From Paenibacillus tuaregi (lineage in GTDB: Bacteria > Bacillota > Bacilli > Paenibacillales > Paenibacillaceae), in NCBI RefSeq assembly GCF_900086655.1, contig NZ_LT575476.1, positions 2,825,869 through 2,889,868 of the forward strand: a stretch of DNA of 64,000 nucleotides, written 5' to 3'. Below the pieces are notes generated by a model. That model did not search any database and was not told where the DNA came from. It worked only from the letters and a program-made list of their open reading frames with translations. Positions 8,270 through 16,984 of the stretch are shown piece by piece (position 1 is the first letter of the stretch; the number at the start of each line of letters is the position of its first letter). Both the position numbers and the translations under genes were made by a program.

Positions 8270-8824
8270 TTATCGCCCTCCTCCCATACGTTTCTCCGCC
8301 AAGCGGTGCAGTTTAATTAAAATTTGCTCAAAAGCCGCACTCTCCTCTTCGGTCAAGCCTTCAACCAAAGAGGCACAAGTTGACCAGAAGGTCGGAAGAA
8401 CTTGCTTAACTAATTCGCTTCCCTCTTCCGTAATACTTACATGAATCATACGCCGGTCCAGATCGCTCTGGCTGCGGATAATCCACTTCCTCTTTTCCAG
8501 CCAATCGAGCAGAGCAGTTACCGAAGCCCGTCTGATGCCGAGTCGATCTGCTAGGGCGGAAGGAGTAATAAGGTCCCTTCCCTCATGCAGCACAAGCAGA
8601 AGCAATAAGTCCAGCTTGCTCTCTGTAATGCCGTAAGGGGCTAACTCCAGGTCCATGACATCAAGCACGTTGTCACTGAGCCACAGCATAAGCAGTCCCA
8701 TATGAGCCGATTTACGTTCCGTATCTTTGGAGGCGGCCTTACTCATAAGCTCTAGATAAGGTCCAACACCAAGTGGCGGCAGTTGTTGATCCGCCAAATG
8801 CTCTTTAGTTCTTTTTTTTCTCAT
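8270..8824 (-). CDS. MarR-family transcriptional regulator
   Basis: Winged-helix repressor of 184 residues, a little longer than the usual 140-150 because of an N-terminal extension of about 35 residues. The wHTH spans about residues 95-145, with LITPSALADRLGIRRASVTALLDWLEKRKWI as recognition region and the wing residues SDLDRRMIHVSITEEG after it, the classic MarR D-x-R motif. Two identical 18-bp palindromic sites, one before this gene and one before the MFS gene, make autorepression and control of the transporter very likely. AAGGATC lies before the ATG. The ligand is unknown. Confidence 0.88.
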   Translation of the reverse strand: MRKKRTKEHLADQQLPPLGVGPYLELMSKAASKDTERKSAHMGLLMLWLSDNVLDVMDLELAPYGITESKLDLLLLLVLHEGRDLITPSALADRLGIRRASVTALLDWLEKRKWIIRSQSDLDRRMIHVSITEEGSELVKQVLPTFWSTCASLVEGLTEEESAAFEQILIKLHRLAEKRMGGGR

Positions 8825-8845
8825 TTACTGATCCTTCGCAATGTA

Positions 8846-8863
8846 ATTAGATTATCTAACTAA
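8846..8863. promoter_or_regulatory. MarR operator copy 2 (marR promoter)
   Basis: ATTAGATTATCTAACTAA, the exact reverse complement of the site at 8235-8252. It lies 22 bases upstream of the MarR start codon, in the expected promoter/leader position. Confidence 0.75.
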
Positions 8864-8920
8864 AAGAAATGTAACATAATTCATCAAGCGTTGCAAGTTA
8901 AATCAATATCACATACGGAA

Positions 8921-8980
8921 TGCAAAAAGACTTTATCCAAACGAGGTTACAAGATTGCACCCCGACTTGAATAAAGTCTT
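8921..8980 (-). terminator. Rho-independent terminator at the end of the sugar ABC operon
   Basis: The arms AAGACTTTAT (8927-8936) and ATAAAGTCTT (8971-8980) pair perfectly around a 34-base loop. On the minus strand they are followed by TTTTTGC. The site lies about 50 bases after the PHP gene stop, so it closes the operon that begins at 13091. Confidence 0.55.
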
Positions 8981-9031
8981 ATGTTGTATATCACAAGATC
9001 AGGCTATAGCCCTCCTTGTTGTTTACGGTGT

Positions 9032-9829
9032 TCACCGAACGATCGGAACCATCAGCCGCTCACGATTGCGGAACACGGCCCACTCCCGGTAGCCGATTTC
9101 ATATAAATGTCTGCCGATCGCTGCGAAATGCTCGCCTACGCGTTCGGGTTCGTGCGCATCAGAACCAAAAGTCACCTTAACTCCATAATGGAGTGCGCGT
9201 TCCAGGAAGTAACCGTCCGGCACCCAATTGTCGTCTGAGGAATTGATTTCAATCACGACGTCACTGGACGCAATCGCTTTCAAAGTGTCGTCGGCTGCTT
9301 CCGTGCGCAGCTCCGAGTAACCATAGAAGTAACGGTTCAAAGAATCCACGTGACCCAAAATATCATATAGTCCAGATTTCGCGGACTGAGCGATATAATC
9401 ATAGAATAAAGTTTTCACTGCCAGTTTCTCTGCCGCAGTCAAGCCCTCCCAATATTCCGAATCATAGATGCTGATTCCTGCGAACTCATGCACGGAGCCA
9501 ATGACATAATCAAAAGGATAAGCTGCAATGACCGAACGGTATAAATCCAGGTGCTTCGGCAAGAAATCAGCTTCGATGCCGAGCAGCACCTCTATTCTTC
9601 CTTTATATTCTTCCTTCAGCTTCAGAACCTCGTTAACATAAAGGGGAAACTCTTTCTTCGCCATGCATCCGCCTGAAGAAGGATGATCCTCTTCAGAGGC
9701 AAAAAGTGGCGTATGGTCGGAGATACCGATCATGTCCAATCCCTGCTCTATTGCTGCTTCAATATAGTCTCTAACCGAGCCAACTGCGTGTCCGCAGCGC
9801 TCATGATGGGTATGGAAATCAAATTTCAT
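9032..9829 (-). CDS. PHP-domain hydrolase, histidinol-phosphatase (HisJ) family
   Basis: Metal-dependent phosphoesterase of 265 residues. The N-terminus reads FDFHTHHERCGHA, giving the first metal ligands His6 and His8. GISDHT near residue 36, GIEADF near residue 84, GSVHEF near residue 111, LGHVD near residue 159 and GSDAHEP near residue 223 supply the remaining PHP ligands. Family members hydrolyse histidinol phosphate, but this copy is the last gene of a carbohydrate ABC transporter operon, not of a his operon. A sugar-phosphate or phosphodiester substrate delivered by that transporter is therefore more likely. It follows the second permease by 43 bases and precedes a terminator. Confidence 0.85.
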   Translation of the reverse strand: MKFDFHTHHERCGHAVGSVRDYIEAAIEQGLDMIGISDHTPLFASEEDHPSSGGCMAKKEFPLYVNEVLKLKEEYKGRIEVLLGIEADFLPKHLDLYRSVIAAYPFDYVIGSVHEFAGISIYDSEYWEGLTAAEKLAVKTLFYDYIAQSAKSGLYDILGHVDSLNRYFYGYSELRTEAADDTLKAIASSDVVIEINSSDDNWVPDGYFLERALHYGVKVTFGSDAHEPERVGEHFAAIGRHLYEIGYREWAVFRNRERLMVPIVR

Positions 9830-9872
9830 GGGAAACCTCCGATAACTACATAATAATGGCTCAATAAATCAG

Positions 9873-10727
9873 TTAACCTTTAGAACCGGATATCACGATT
9901 CCTTGAATAAAGTACTTTTGTGCAAAGAAGAAGATGATCAACAGCGGTAGAATCGCGACCAGCGAAGCGGCCATCAGCAGGTTCCATGGAGTTGCCCCAT
10001 ATGCTGCTGTAAAATTGGCCAGACCAAGCGAAATCGGGTATTTTGTCATATCGTTCAAATAAATGAGCGGTCCAAACAAGTCATTCCATCTCGATATCAG
10101 TTCCAATATAGCCGCTGTGGCAAAGGCCGGCATGGATAGCGGAATGAGCACGCGGAAATACATCGTAAAGTGATTACCCCCATCGATTTTGACGGCTTCA
10201 TCCAACTCTCTCGTGATACCTAAATAAAATTGCCGCATCAGAAAGATCGTAAATGAACTTCCCGTAAAAGCCGGGATCACGAGCGGCAAATATGTGCCTG
10301 TCCAGTGCAGCTTTGTAAACAGCAAATATTGCGGAATCAATGTGACCTGAGACGGAATCATCATCGTGCTAAGGACAAGCCCGAATAGCAGGAGGCTGCC
10401 GCGCGCCCGCAATCGTGCAAAAGCGAATGCAGCCATCGATGAAGAGAATACGACCGCAATTACCGTAACGGCTGAGTACCATACGGAATTCCAGAGAAAG
10501 CGGCCTAACGGCGCATCAATGAAGATTTGCTTGAAATTGGACCATTGTAAATCAGTAGGAAACCACGTCATCGGAACCCGATGGATTTCACCAATCGTTT
10601 TAAGTGAAGTGGAGAGCATCCAAAACAACGGAAATGCGAATAAAAGAACACCACCGTACAAAAGAACATAAAGCACTACTTTGTTCAAGGGACGCATTTC
10701 GCCATATTTGTACGATTTACTTGGCAT
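9873..10727 (-). CDS. Carbohydrate ABC transporter permease (MalG type)
   Basis: Inner-membrane permease of 284 residues with six hydrophobic segments. The EAA loop that contacts the ATPase reads ELDEAVKIDGGNHFTMYFRVLIPLSMPA near residues 175-202, and the C-terminus ends in the typical FFFAQKYFIQGIVISGSKG of MalG-type subunits. It works with the adjacent MalF-type subunit and the lipoprotein encoded upstream. No ATPase gene is in the operon, so a shared MsmX-like ATPase elsewhere is expected, as is usual in Bacillales. It starts 15 bases after the MalF-type gene. Confidence 0.9.
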   Translation of the reverse strand: MPSKSYKYGEMRPLNKVVLYVLLYGGVLLFAFPLFWMLSTSLKTIGEIHRVPMTWFPTDLQWSNFKQIFIDAPLGRFLWNSVWYSAVTVIAVVFSSSMAAFAFARLRARGSLLLFGLVLSTMMIPSQVTLIPQYLLFTKLHWTGTYLPLVIPAFTGSSFTIFLMRQFYLGITRELDEAVKIDGGNHFTMYFRVLIPLSMPAFATAAILELISRWNDLFGPLIYLNDMTKYPISLGLANFTAAYGATPWNLLMAASLVAILPLLIIFFFAQKYFIQGIVISGSKG

Positions 10728-10742
10728 GATGAAGGCACCTCC

Positions 10743-11642
10743 TTACTTCGAGTCATATTCATAGTGGACGAATCTTTTGGAGCCCCACATCGAAACCAGT
10801 GTGAGTGCGAAAATCAGCAGGAATAAGATCCATGCTTGAGCAGAGGCATATCCCATCCGGAACTGTTTAAATGCAGTGTCGAATAAATAATAGACGTAGA
10901 AATAAGAGTTCCAGTCCGGACCACCCTTGGTAATCACGTAAGATTCCGTAAAAATTTGCAGAGATGCGATCATGCTGATAATAGTGTTGAATAGGATAAC
11001 GGGTGAAATGAGCGGGACTGTAATTCTCCAGAACTTAGTGAAGCCATTCGCCCCTTCCAATGAGGCAGCCTCGAACAAATCTGCCGGGAGCGATTGCAGC
11101 GCCGCGAGAAAGATGACCATTGTGCTGCCCGAGGCCGTGAGCTGCATGAGAACCATAGACGGTACTACTGTACCGGGGCTCGTAAACCATCCCGGCCCTT
11201 CAATTCCGAACCAATCGTAAAGTACGGAATTCACAACACCAAACTGCGGGTTGAGCAGCCAAGACCATAGAAATGAAACGGCCACCCCGGATACAATGCT
11301 GGGCGCGTAATACAGCGTGCGAAGCAGGGACTGCCCTTTGATTCGATGATTAAGCAGAACCGCAATAATTAATGAGGTCAAGATGGTAAACGGTACGGCC
11401 AGCAAGCTGTAATAAAGCGTCACAGACAGCGATTTGTAAAACAGCCGATCCCCAAACAACTGGGTATAATTGCTAACCCCTGCAAATTTCGGGGAAGAGA
11501 TGACGTTATATTCAGTGAAGCTGAGCAGCAGCGAGAAAATAATAGGGCCCCCAGTAAAGCAAACAAAACCAATAAACCATGGGGCTATAAAAAACCAAAA
11601 CGACCTTTCCTCCCGCTTCATGGCGAGCGTAAGCTTTCTCAT
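10743..11642 (-). CDS. Carbohydrate ABC transporter permease (MalF type)
   Basis: Inner-membrane permease of 299 residues with six hydrophobic segments beginning with FWFFIAPWFIGFVCF. The EAA motif reads LFEAASLEGANGFTKFWRITVPLISP near residues 188-213. It pairs with the MalG-type subunit just downstream. GGAGG lies before the ATG. A strong hairpin sits between this gene and the substrate-binding-protein gene (11658-11695), the usual arrangement that keeps the binding protein in excess over the permeases. Confidence 0.9.
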   Translation of the reverse strand: MRKLTLAMKREERSFWFFIAPWFIGFVCFTGGPIIFSLLLSFTEYNVISSPKFAGVSNYTQLFGDRLFYKSLSVTLYYSLLAVPFTILTSLIIAVLLNHRIKGQSLLRTLYYAPSIVSGVAVSFLWSWLLNPQFGVVNSVLYDWFGIEGPGWFTSPGTVVPSMVLMQLTASGSTMVIFLAALQSLPADLFEAASLEGANGFTKFWRITVPLISPVILFNTIISMIASLQIFTESYVITKGGPDWNSYFYVYYLFDTAFKQFRMGYASAQAWILFLLIFALTLVSMWGSKRFVHYEYDSK

Positions 11643-11657
11643 GGGTACCTCCTATTG

Positions 11658-11695
11658 CCGGGCGGGAACCGCAGATGGTGGTAGTTCACGCCCGG
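11658..11695 (-). promoter_or_regulatory. Stem-loop between binding-protein and permease genes
   Basis: 12-bp GC-rich stem with one mismatch (11658-11669 with 11684-11695), loop of 14 bases, no T-run. It lies 26 bases after the lipoprotein gene stop and just before the permease ribosome site. A role as 3' mRNA-stabilising or partial-termination structure is inferred from position. Confidence 0.55.
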
Positions 11696-11720
11696 TGTAA
11701 TTTGCTTCAAGCTCTTGCTG

Positions 11721-13091
11721 TTAGTGATTCAAATTTAGCGATAGGAGTTTATCCTTCAAGTTGTTCAAGCCGTCAGTCACACTCTCCTTGCCTCCCCACA
11801 CCTGATAGAGCGACTGATTCATCGTTTCGAGAATGGTATTGAAGTTAACAATCAAGTGATTTTCTGCTTCACGTCCATATTTGATCGAACCTTCATGAAC
11901 CTGTTTGAACGCCTTGGGATCCATGCCGACTTCTTTGCCCATTTTGTCATACCACAGCTTGAACAGGCTTGTATCCGCAGGTGTTCTCCCTACATCATTC
12001 ATATACTTGTAGGCACCGCCGCCCTCTGCCGGGTTAGCCAAATGCCGTACGAATTCCCATGCCTCATCGGGATGTTTACTTGTTGCTGAAATGCTCCAAG
12101 GATCGACATATAATGGGACCTTGCGGCCCTCGTGATATGGAACAGCAGCAACCCCCCATTTGAAATCCGCTTGTCTATAGGAGCCAAGTCCCCATCCTCC
12201 CGAGATGTACATGCCCACTTTGCCGGTAAGGAAAGGATCACCAAGTTGTTTAGACGCCTCGACCGTCTCTGCGTCTGGTGCGACTTTATACTTGTTGATC
12301 AGATCCACGTTGAACTGCATGGCTTGGATATTCACAGGCTTCGTAAGATCAGGCTCACCCATTACGCCAGTCGTATATGCCTCTGGTTTGAACATGTCTC
12401 CACCGAACAACCATGTCATTTCGTTTGCGCTTAAAGCAGTGGAGAAGCCAAAAACCTGCTTCCGGGCATTGCCCACATCATGAGACAATTTCTTCGCGGT
12501 TTCGAGCATTGTATCGAAATTCCAGGACTTGTCATCCCAGTCCGTTGTCGGGTAAGGAAGGCCCGCCGCATCGAAAAGGTCCTTATTGTAGTATAGGTAA
12601 GTCGCGTTGCTCACGAGCGGGACACCGTAATACTTGCCATCAATTTTATAAATATTGAGCAGGTTCGGGTCCATCGTATTGAGCTCGGGGGCCCCCTTCT
12701 TGATATAAGGAGTCAGGTCCTTTAAAGCCCCCATCTTCATATAAGTGGCAAAGCCGCTGTCCGCCTGGTTCGGATTCCATACATCGGGTGCATTGCCACT
12801 GGCGATTAAGGTAGTCAGTTTTTGATCAAATTGATCATACGGAATATTCTCAAGCCGGACTTTCACATTGGGATGACTTGCTTCGAAGGTCGAGATCATG
12901 GTGTCCTGCCATGCCTTTTTATCCGGGTCTGTTGCCATCACCCACACGATCTCTGTCTTATTACTCTGGGGATCTGCACTATCCGACTTATTCGATCCGG
13001 ATGTATCGCCGCAAGCAGACAGCACCGTGGAAAGGGAAAACAAGAGAAGCACACTCATCAGAAACCGATTTTTCGAGATTTGATTTTTCAT
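11721..13091 (-). CDS. Sugar ABC transporter substrate-binding lipoprotein
   Basis: Extracellular solute-binding protein family 1, 456 residues. Residues 1-27 are a lipoprotein signal peptide ending in the lipobox LSAC, with Cys27 as the lipidated residue, so the mature protein is anchored on the outer face of the membrane. The core shows the family 1 pattern: IVWVMATDPDKKAW, then SHPNVKVRLENIPYDQFDQKL, TLIASGNAPDVW, YLYYNKDLFDAAGLP and GVAAVP. It is the first gene of the sugar operon and is preceded by the divergent regulatory region shared with the AraC gene. The sugar bound is unknown. Confidence 0.9.
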   Translation of the reverse strand: MKNQISKNRFLMSVLLLFSLSTVLSACGDTSGSNKSDSADPQSNKTEIVWVMATDPDKKAWQDTMISTFEASHPNVKVRLENIPYDQFDQKLTTLIASGNAPDVWNPNQADSGFATYMKMGALKDLTPYIKKGAPELNTMDPNLLNIYKIDGKYYGVPLVSNATYLYYNKDLFDAAGLPYPTTDWDDKSWNFDTMLETAKKLSHDVGNARKQVFGFSTALSANEMTWLFGGDMFKPEAYTTGVMGEPDLTKPVNIQAMQFNVDLINKYKVAPDAETVEASKQLGDPFLTGKVGMYISGGWGLGSYRQADFKWGVAAVPYHEGRKVPLYVDPWSISATSKHPDEAWEFVRHLANPAEGGGAYKYMNDVGRTPADTSLFKLWYDKMGKEVGMDPKAFKQVHEGSIKYGREAENHLIVNFNTILETMNQSLYQVWGGKESVTDGLNNLKDKLLSLNLNH

Positions 13092-13427
13092 GATTATTCT
13101 GCCCCCGTTATTAGACCAAATTTACAAACCACTTTAACTTGGAACCTCGAAAACCCAGTTTTTAACTAATGTTAATAAAACTAACTCGAAAATCCGAAAA
13201 CAATTTTACAATTTTACACAATGTTAATAAATCTGACTTCAAACTTAAAATACCCAATTTTGTAATTTCTTTCTTTATGCATCACCTACTGTTTTTTGCG
13301 CCTTGTTGCTATCAATATAGCATATGAAAATATGATTTTTCCGCACATATATTATCTATTTTCTATTTTTTCTACATATGTTATTATAACTATGAAATTC
13401 ACAACATAACATGGTGGTGGTAGGTTT
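13092..13427. promoter_or_regulatory. Divergent regulatory region with repeated AATGTTAATAAA motif
   Basis: These 336 very AT-rich bases lie between the sugar operon and its divergent AraC gene. AATGTTAATAAA occurs at 13168-13179 and again at 13220-13231, 52 bases or about five helical turns apart, and each copy is followed by a similar CT-ACT stretch. ACCCA(G/A)TTTT occurs nearby at about 13153 and 13252. Spaced direct repeats are the usual binding pattern of AraC-family proteins. The AraC ribosome site GGTGGTAGG lies just before 13428. Confidence 0.5.
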
Positions 13428-14276
13428 ATGCACTCGGACTTTTATGAAGCTGCTAAATTTGATGTTAGTCGTGAGAGAAAATATAACACAAGCATGCCAT
13501 CGCGTCATTATCACAACGGTTATGAGATTTTTTATCTGGTCTCTGGGGATATCAGCTATTTCATTGAAGATAAAAGCTACCAGGTAGTTGGGGGAGCTTT
13601 GCTGATCATCAATATGAATGAGATCCATAAATTGGTCAATTCAAGTAAGGAGACCTTTGAACGGATTACGCTGCTGTTTCAGGAAGAATTCCTCGAAGAT
13701 ATGTTTCCTTACAACGACAGTTTTCATGTGCTGTCCAGCTTTTCAAGCGGCAGAAATTTCATGCCTTTAAATGGCCAGGAACAAAGCTTTATTGAGAAGC
13801 ATTTCGATAAAATGATCACCGAGTTTAACAAGAAACCTCCCGGTTATGAGTATTATTTAAAGACGCTGCTGTTTGAGCTGCTTATTTTCATTTACCGCAA
13901 GACGTCAACGCTGCCTGCGCCCGAACCATCCAGAAGCAATCCGATTCATAAAAAAATCTTTGATATTGTAGATTATTTGAATCAGAATTACCACGAGCCC
14001 CAAACGATCCAAGGCGTTTCCAGCAGGTTCTTCATCAGTCCCTCTTATTTCTGTAAAATGTTTCGGGAGAATACCGGCTTCACCTTCACCGAGTATTTGA
14101 ACAATGTCCGGATTAAGGAAGCTCGTCAGCTCTTAACCGGGAGCACTTTAAGAATAGCCGATATTGCCGAAAGGGTCGGCTTTGAGAGCATGACGCACTT
14201 CGGGCGCATTTTCAAAGATATCATCGGCCTGTCACCTCTTAAATACCGCCAGACCTATAAATCGGAATTGGATTGA
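13428..14276 (+). CDS. AraC-family regulator of the sugar ABC operon
   Basis: Regulator of 282 residues. The N-terminal cupin domain shows the MPSRHYHNGYEIFYLVSG pattern of AraC_binding proteins. The C-terminal pair of helix-turn-helix motifs covers about residues 180-278: IQGVSSRFFISPSYFCKMFREN, then IADIAERVGFESMTHFGRIFKD, ending in GLSPLKYRQ. It is transcribed divergently from the transporter operon and is most likely its ligand-responsive activator, binding the repeated motif in the shared upstream region. This is inferred from position. Confidence 0.85.
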   Translation: MHSDFYEAAKFDVSRERKYNTSMPSRHYHNGYEIFYLVSGDISYFIEDKSYQVVGGALLIINMNEIHKLVNSSKETFERITLLFQEEFLEDMFPYNDSFHVLSSFSSGRNFMPLNGQEQSFIEKHFDKMITEFNKKPPGYEYYLKTLLFELLIFIYRKTSTLPAPEPSRSNPIHKKIFDIVDYLNQNYHEPQTIQGVSSRFFISPSYFCKMFRENTGFTFTEYLNNVRIKEARQLLTGSTLRIADIAERVGFESMTHFGRIFKDIIGLSPLKYRQTYKSELD

Positions 14277-14327
14277 GCTGAGAAACGCATTAAATTGTAA
14301 GTGTGACTGAAAATTTTATGCTGAAAT

Positions 14328-14356
14328 ATAAAAAGAACTGCCGGCATAGTCGGCAG
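14328..14356 (-). terminator. Terminator of the UvrA-like gene (end of the cluster)
   Basis: Stem CTGCCG (14338-14343) with CGGCAG (14351-14356), loop of 7, followed on the minus strand by TTCTTTTTAT. It lies about 105 bases after the UvrA-like stop and faces the neighbouring AraC terminator, so the two operons are insulated from each other. Confidence 0.55.
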
Positions 14357-14366
14357 CCCTAGTTAG

Positions 14367-14400
14367 GAACCCATGATTACATGGGTTCTTCTTGTTATAA
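14367..14400 (+). terminator. Terminator of the AraC gene
   Basis: Stem GAACCCAT (14367-14374) with ATGGGTTC (14381-14388), loop of 6, followed on the plus strand by a T-rich stretch. It is about 90 bases after the AraC stop. Confidence 0.55.
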
Positions 14401-14461
14401 GAAAATATCTGATTCTGTTTATTACACAAGAGTAGTTTTTTAGTTTTGTATTTTTGATCGA

Positions 14462-16720
14462 TTATTGCTTCAAGTATCTTCCCGTGATCGACTGCTCCGC
14501 ATACATGATCTGAGGAGGCGTGCCCTCAAACACCACTTGGCCGCCCTTGCTGCCTCCATCCGGTCCCATATCGATGATCCAATCCGCTTGGCTGATTACA
14601 TCGAGATTGTGCTCGATGACAATCACCGTATTGCCCGCATCCACAAGGCGGTTCATGATCTCCAGAAGGTGACCGATATCTGACATATGCAGGCCGGTCG
14701 TCGGCTCGTCCATCACATAGATGCTGCCCTTCTTATGCAGCTCGCTGGCCAGCTTGATGCGCTGGCATTCTCCTCCCGAAAGCGTGCTGAGCGGCTGGCC
14801 AAGGGTAATATAGTTCAGCCCAACATCGCTCATCGCCTGAAGCTTGCGCACGACCTCTTTTAACTGGAAAAAGTCCAATGCCTGTTCCACCGTCATCTCC
14901 AGCACTTCTGCAATCGACTTGCCGTTCAGCTTGTATGCAAGCACCTCTTCCTTGAACCGTTTACCTCCGCATACTTCACATGGCAGCTTCACACTGTCAA
15001 GGAAGGAAAGATCCGTATATACAACGCCCAGCCCTTGGCAGTTCTCGCAGGCCCCTTTGGAATTAAAGCTGAACAGTCCCTGGTTCACCTTGCTGGCGGA
15101 GGCAAACGCCTTGCGCACGTCATCCATAATTCCGGTATATGTTGCTGGATTCGAACGGGTGGATACGCCTACCGCCGATTGGTCGATGACGATTGCATCC
15201 GGATGCTGGCTTAAGAATACTTCGTTAATCAGGGTACTTTTGCCTGAGCCGGCGACACCCGTAACCACAGTCAGTACTCCGGTTGGGATATCTACAGTCA
15301 CGTTCTGCAGGTTGTGAAGCGTGGCATGCTTAATGGGCAGCTTGCCGGATGGCTGCCTGCAATCCTGCTTCAATTGGAGCGGCCGCCTCATGTGGGTACC
15401 TGTCAATGTACCTGATTCCAGCAGGCCTTGGAAGCTTCCTTCATACATAATGGTACCGCCTCGCCTGCCGGCATGTGGCCCGACATCAACGATATGGTCT
15501 GCAACTTTAATTACATCCGGATCGTGCTCGACGACAATTACGGTATTACCCTTGTCACGGAGCTTCTTGAGCAGCTCATTTAAACGGTGTACGTCACGGG
15601 GATGCAAGCCAACGCTGGGCTCATCGAAAATATAAGTGACATCTACCAGACTGCCGCTCAGGTGCTTCACCATTTTGACGCGCTGCGACTCGCCGCCAGA
15701 CAAGGTATCTGTCTCACGATCCAGCGTCAAGTAGTCAAGTCCGATATCCACTAAATGCTGCAATCGTTCAGTCAGCGACTTCACGATCGGCTCGGCAACA
15801 GTATCGTCAATCTCCCGAATAACGCGAATGAGCTGGCCTACCTCCATGGAGGACATTTCGGCAATGTTGAGTCCATTGATTCTGCAGTTAAGTGCAGCCT
15901 GACTGAGTCTCGCCCCATGGCAGCTGGGGCATGGACCCTCGGAGATATACGGCGCAACAGCTTTTTGTGTGCGCTCGGACTTCGTCTTGACATCCTGCTT
16001 AATGTATTTGTTGGTGAACTTCTCAATGACACCTTCAACTGTAATATTAATTGTCTTTCCGCCGAACTGCGTAGCCACTTTCCTCGCCTTGCTGTACAGC
16101 AGCTGTTCCAGTTCTTCCTCGGAATAATCGCTAAGCTTCTTGTCGGGATCAAAAGGCCCCGACTGCACGGCCATCGTCCAATCCATACTGTCCACCGAAT
16201 AGCCCGGCAGCAGGATTGCTCCTTCATTAAGCGACTTGGACATATCAAGCGCCTTGCTCATATCAACGGCAAGGCTGCGGCCAATTCCGTTACATTCGGG
16301 GCACATACCTAGCGGATCGTTAAACGAAAACATATGAGCTTGTCCAACATAGGGCTGCCCCACCCGGGAGAAGAGAAGACGAAGAATGGGCGAAATATCA
16401 GTAATTGTGCCCATCGTGGAATGGGAGCCTCCACCCAGCCGCTTCTGATCCACGATAACAGCCATACTCAGGTTCTCGATCGAATCTGTATCCGGCTGCG
16501 GATAGCGGGGCAGGAATGTGCGTACGAACATGCTGAAGTTCTCATTCAGCAAGCGCGTGGATTCAGCGGCGATCGTATCGAAGACGATCGATGACTTGCC
16601 AGAGCCGGATACCCCCGTAAAGATCGTGATCTTCCGCTTTGGAATGCGTAAGGATACATTTTTGAGATTGTTTTCCCTCGCACCCGTGATGATTATGTAT
16701 TCCTGATTAGATTCGCTCAT
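14462..16720 (-). CDS. UvrA2/DrrC-like excinuclease ABC subunit A paralogue
   Basis: DNA-damage-recognising ABC ATPase of 752 residues, clearly shorter than housekeeping UvrA (about 940-960). Two ABC halves are complete: Walker A GVSGSGKSS near residue 36 with signature LSGGESQRVK, and a second Walker A GVAGSGKST with signature LSGGECQRIK. Zinc modules are visible as CPECNGIG, CPSCHGARL and a CENCQGLG/CEVCGGKRF pair. This length is that of class II UvrA (UvrA2, DrrC), which confer resistance to DNA-binding drugs such as daunorubicin. It is the last gene of the minus-strand cluster and has its own probable promoter at 16776-16804. Self-protection against the cluster's presumed genotoxin is an inference. 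Confidence 0.85.
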   Translation of the reverse strand: MSESNQEYIIITGARENNLKNVSLRIPKRKITIFTGVSGSGKSSIVFDTIAAESTRLLNENFSMFVRTFLPRYPQPDTDSIENLSMAVIVDQKRLGGGSHSTMGTITDISPILRLLFSRVGQPYVGQAHMFSFNDPLGMCPECNGIGRSLAVDMSKALDMSKSLNEGAILLPGYSVDSMDWTMAVQSGPFDPDKKLSDYSEEELEQLLYSKARKVATQFGGKTINITVEGVIEKFTNKYIKQDVKTKSERTQKAVAPYISEGPCPSCHGARLSQAALNCRINGLNIAEMSSMEVGQLIRVIREIDDTVAEPIVKSLTERLQHLVDIGLDYLTLDRETDTLSGGESQRVKMVKHLSGSLVDVTYIFDEPSVGLHPRDVHRLNELLKKLRDKGNTVIVVEHDPDVIKVADHIVDVGPHAGRRGGTIMYEGSFQGLLESGTLTGTHMRRPLQLKQDCRQPSGKLPIKHATLHNLQNVTVDIPTGVLTVVTGVAGSGKSTLINEVFLSQHPDAIVIDQSAVGVSTRSNPATYTGIMDDVRKAFASASKVNQGLFSFNSKGACENCQGLGVVYTDLSFLDSVKLPCEVCGGKRFKEEVLAYKLNGKSIAEVLEMTVEQALDFFQLKEVVRKLQAMSDVGLNYITLGQPLSTLSGGECQRIKLASELHKKGSIYVMDEPTTGLHMSDIGHLLEIMNRLVDAGNTVIVIEHNLDVISQADWIIDMGPDGGSKGGQVVFEGTPPQIMYAEQSITGRYLKQ

Positions 16721-16775
16721 GCTTCAAACATCCCTCCGATGGCGTTAATTTTGTTTATTCACATTGTAGCATTTC

Positions 16776-16804
16776 ATTTAACGTAAAATACAATGACTTG
16801 TCAA
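16776..16804 (-). promoter_or_regulatory. Predicted sigma-A promoter of the UvrA-like gene
   Basis: On the minus strand TTGACA (16804-16799), a 17-base spacer, then TTAAAT (16781-16776). GGAGGGATG follows before the ATG at 16720. The gene can thus be expressed independently of the PPTase upstream, whose terminator hairpin lies at 16823-16855. Confidence 0.55.
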
Positions 16805-16817
16805 ACTGCCTGAAGAT

Positions 16818-16855
16818 GAAATTAAACCGGCTGCAAACGAGCTGCAGCCGGTTTA
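16818..16855 (-). terminator. Terminator after the PPTase gene
   Basis: Perfect 13-bp stem (16823-16835 with 16843-16855) with a 7-base loop, followed on the minus strand by ATTTC. It lies about 130 bases beyond the PPTase stop. The rest of 16721-16984 shows only the UvrA-like promoter; a 67-codon open frame across the hairpin has no ribosome site. Confidence 0.6.
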
Positions 16856-16984
16856 TGTTGGATGAGAAACCAGAGTTTTTATGAAGAAGAAGATGCTTTA
16901 GTACCGAATGCGGTTTTATTCCAATAACTTTCGAACTCAAAACGTAATATATCCGCATTCCAGAAAAGATATGAAGATTTTAGT

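Noticed and set aside
16755..16958. 67-codon minus-strand ORF between UvrA-like and PPTase genes
   Set aside because: It runs across the PPTase terminator hairpin and the UvrA-like promoter and has no ribosome site.
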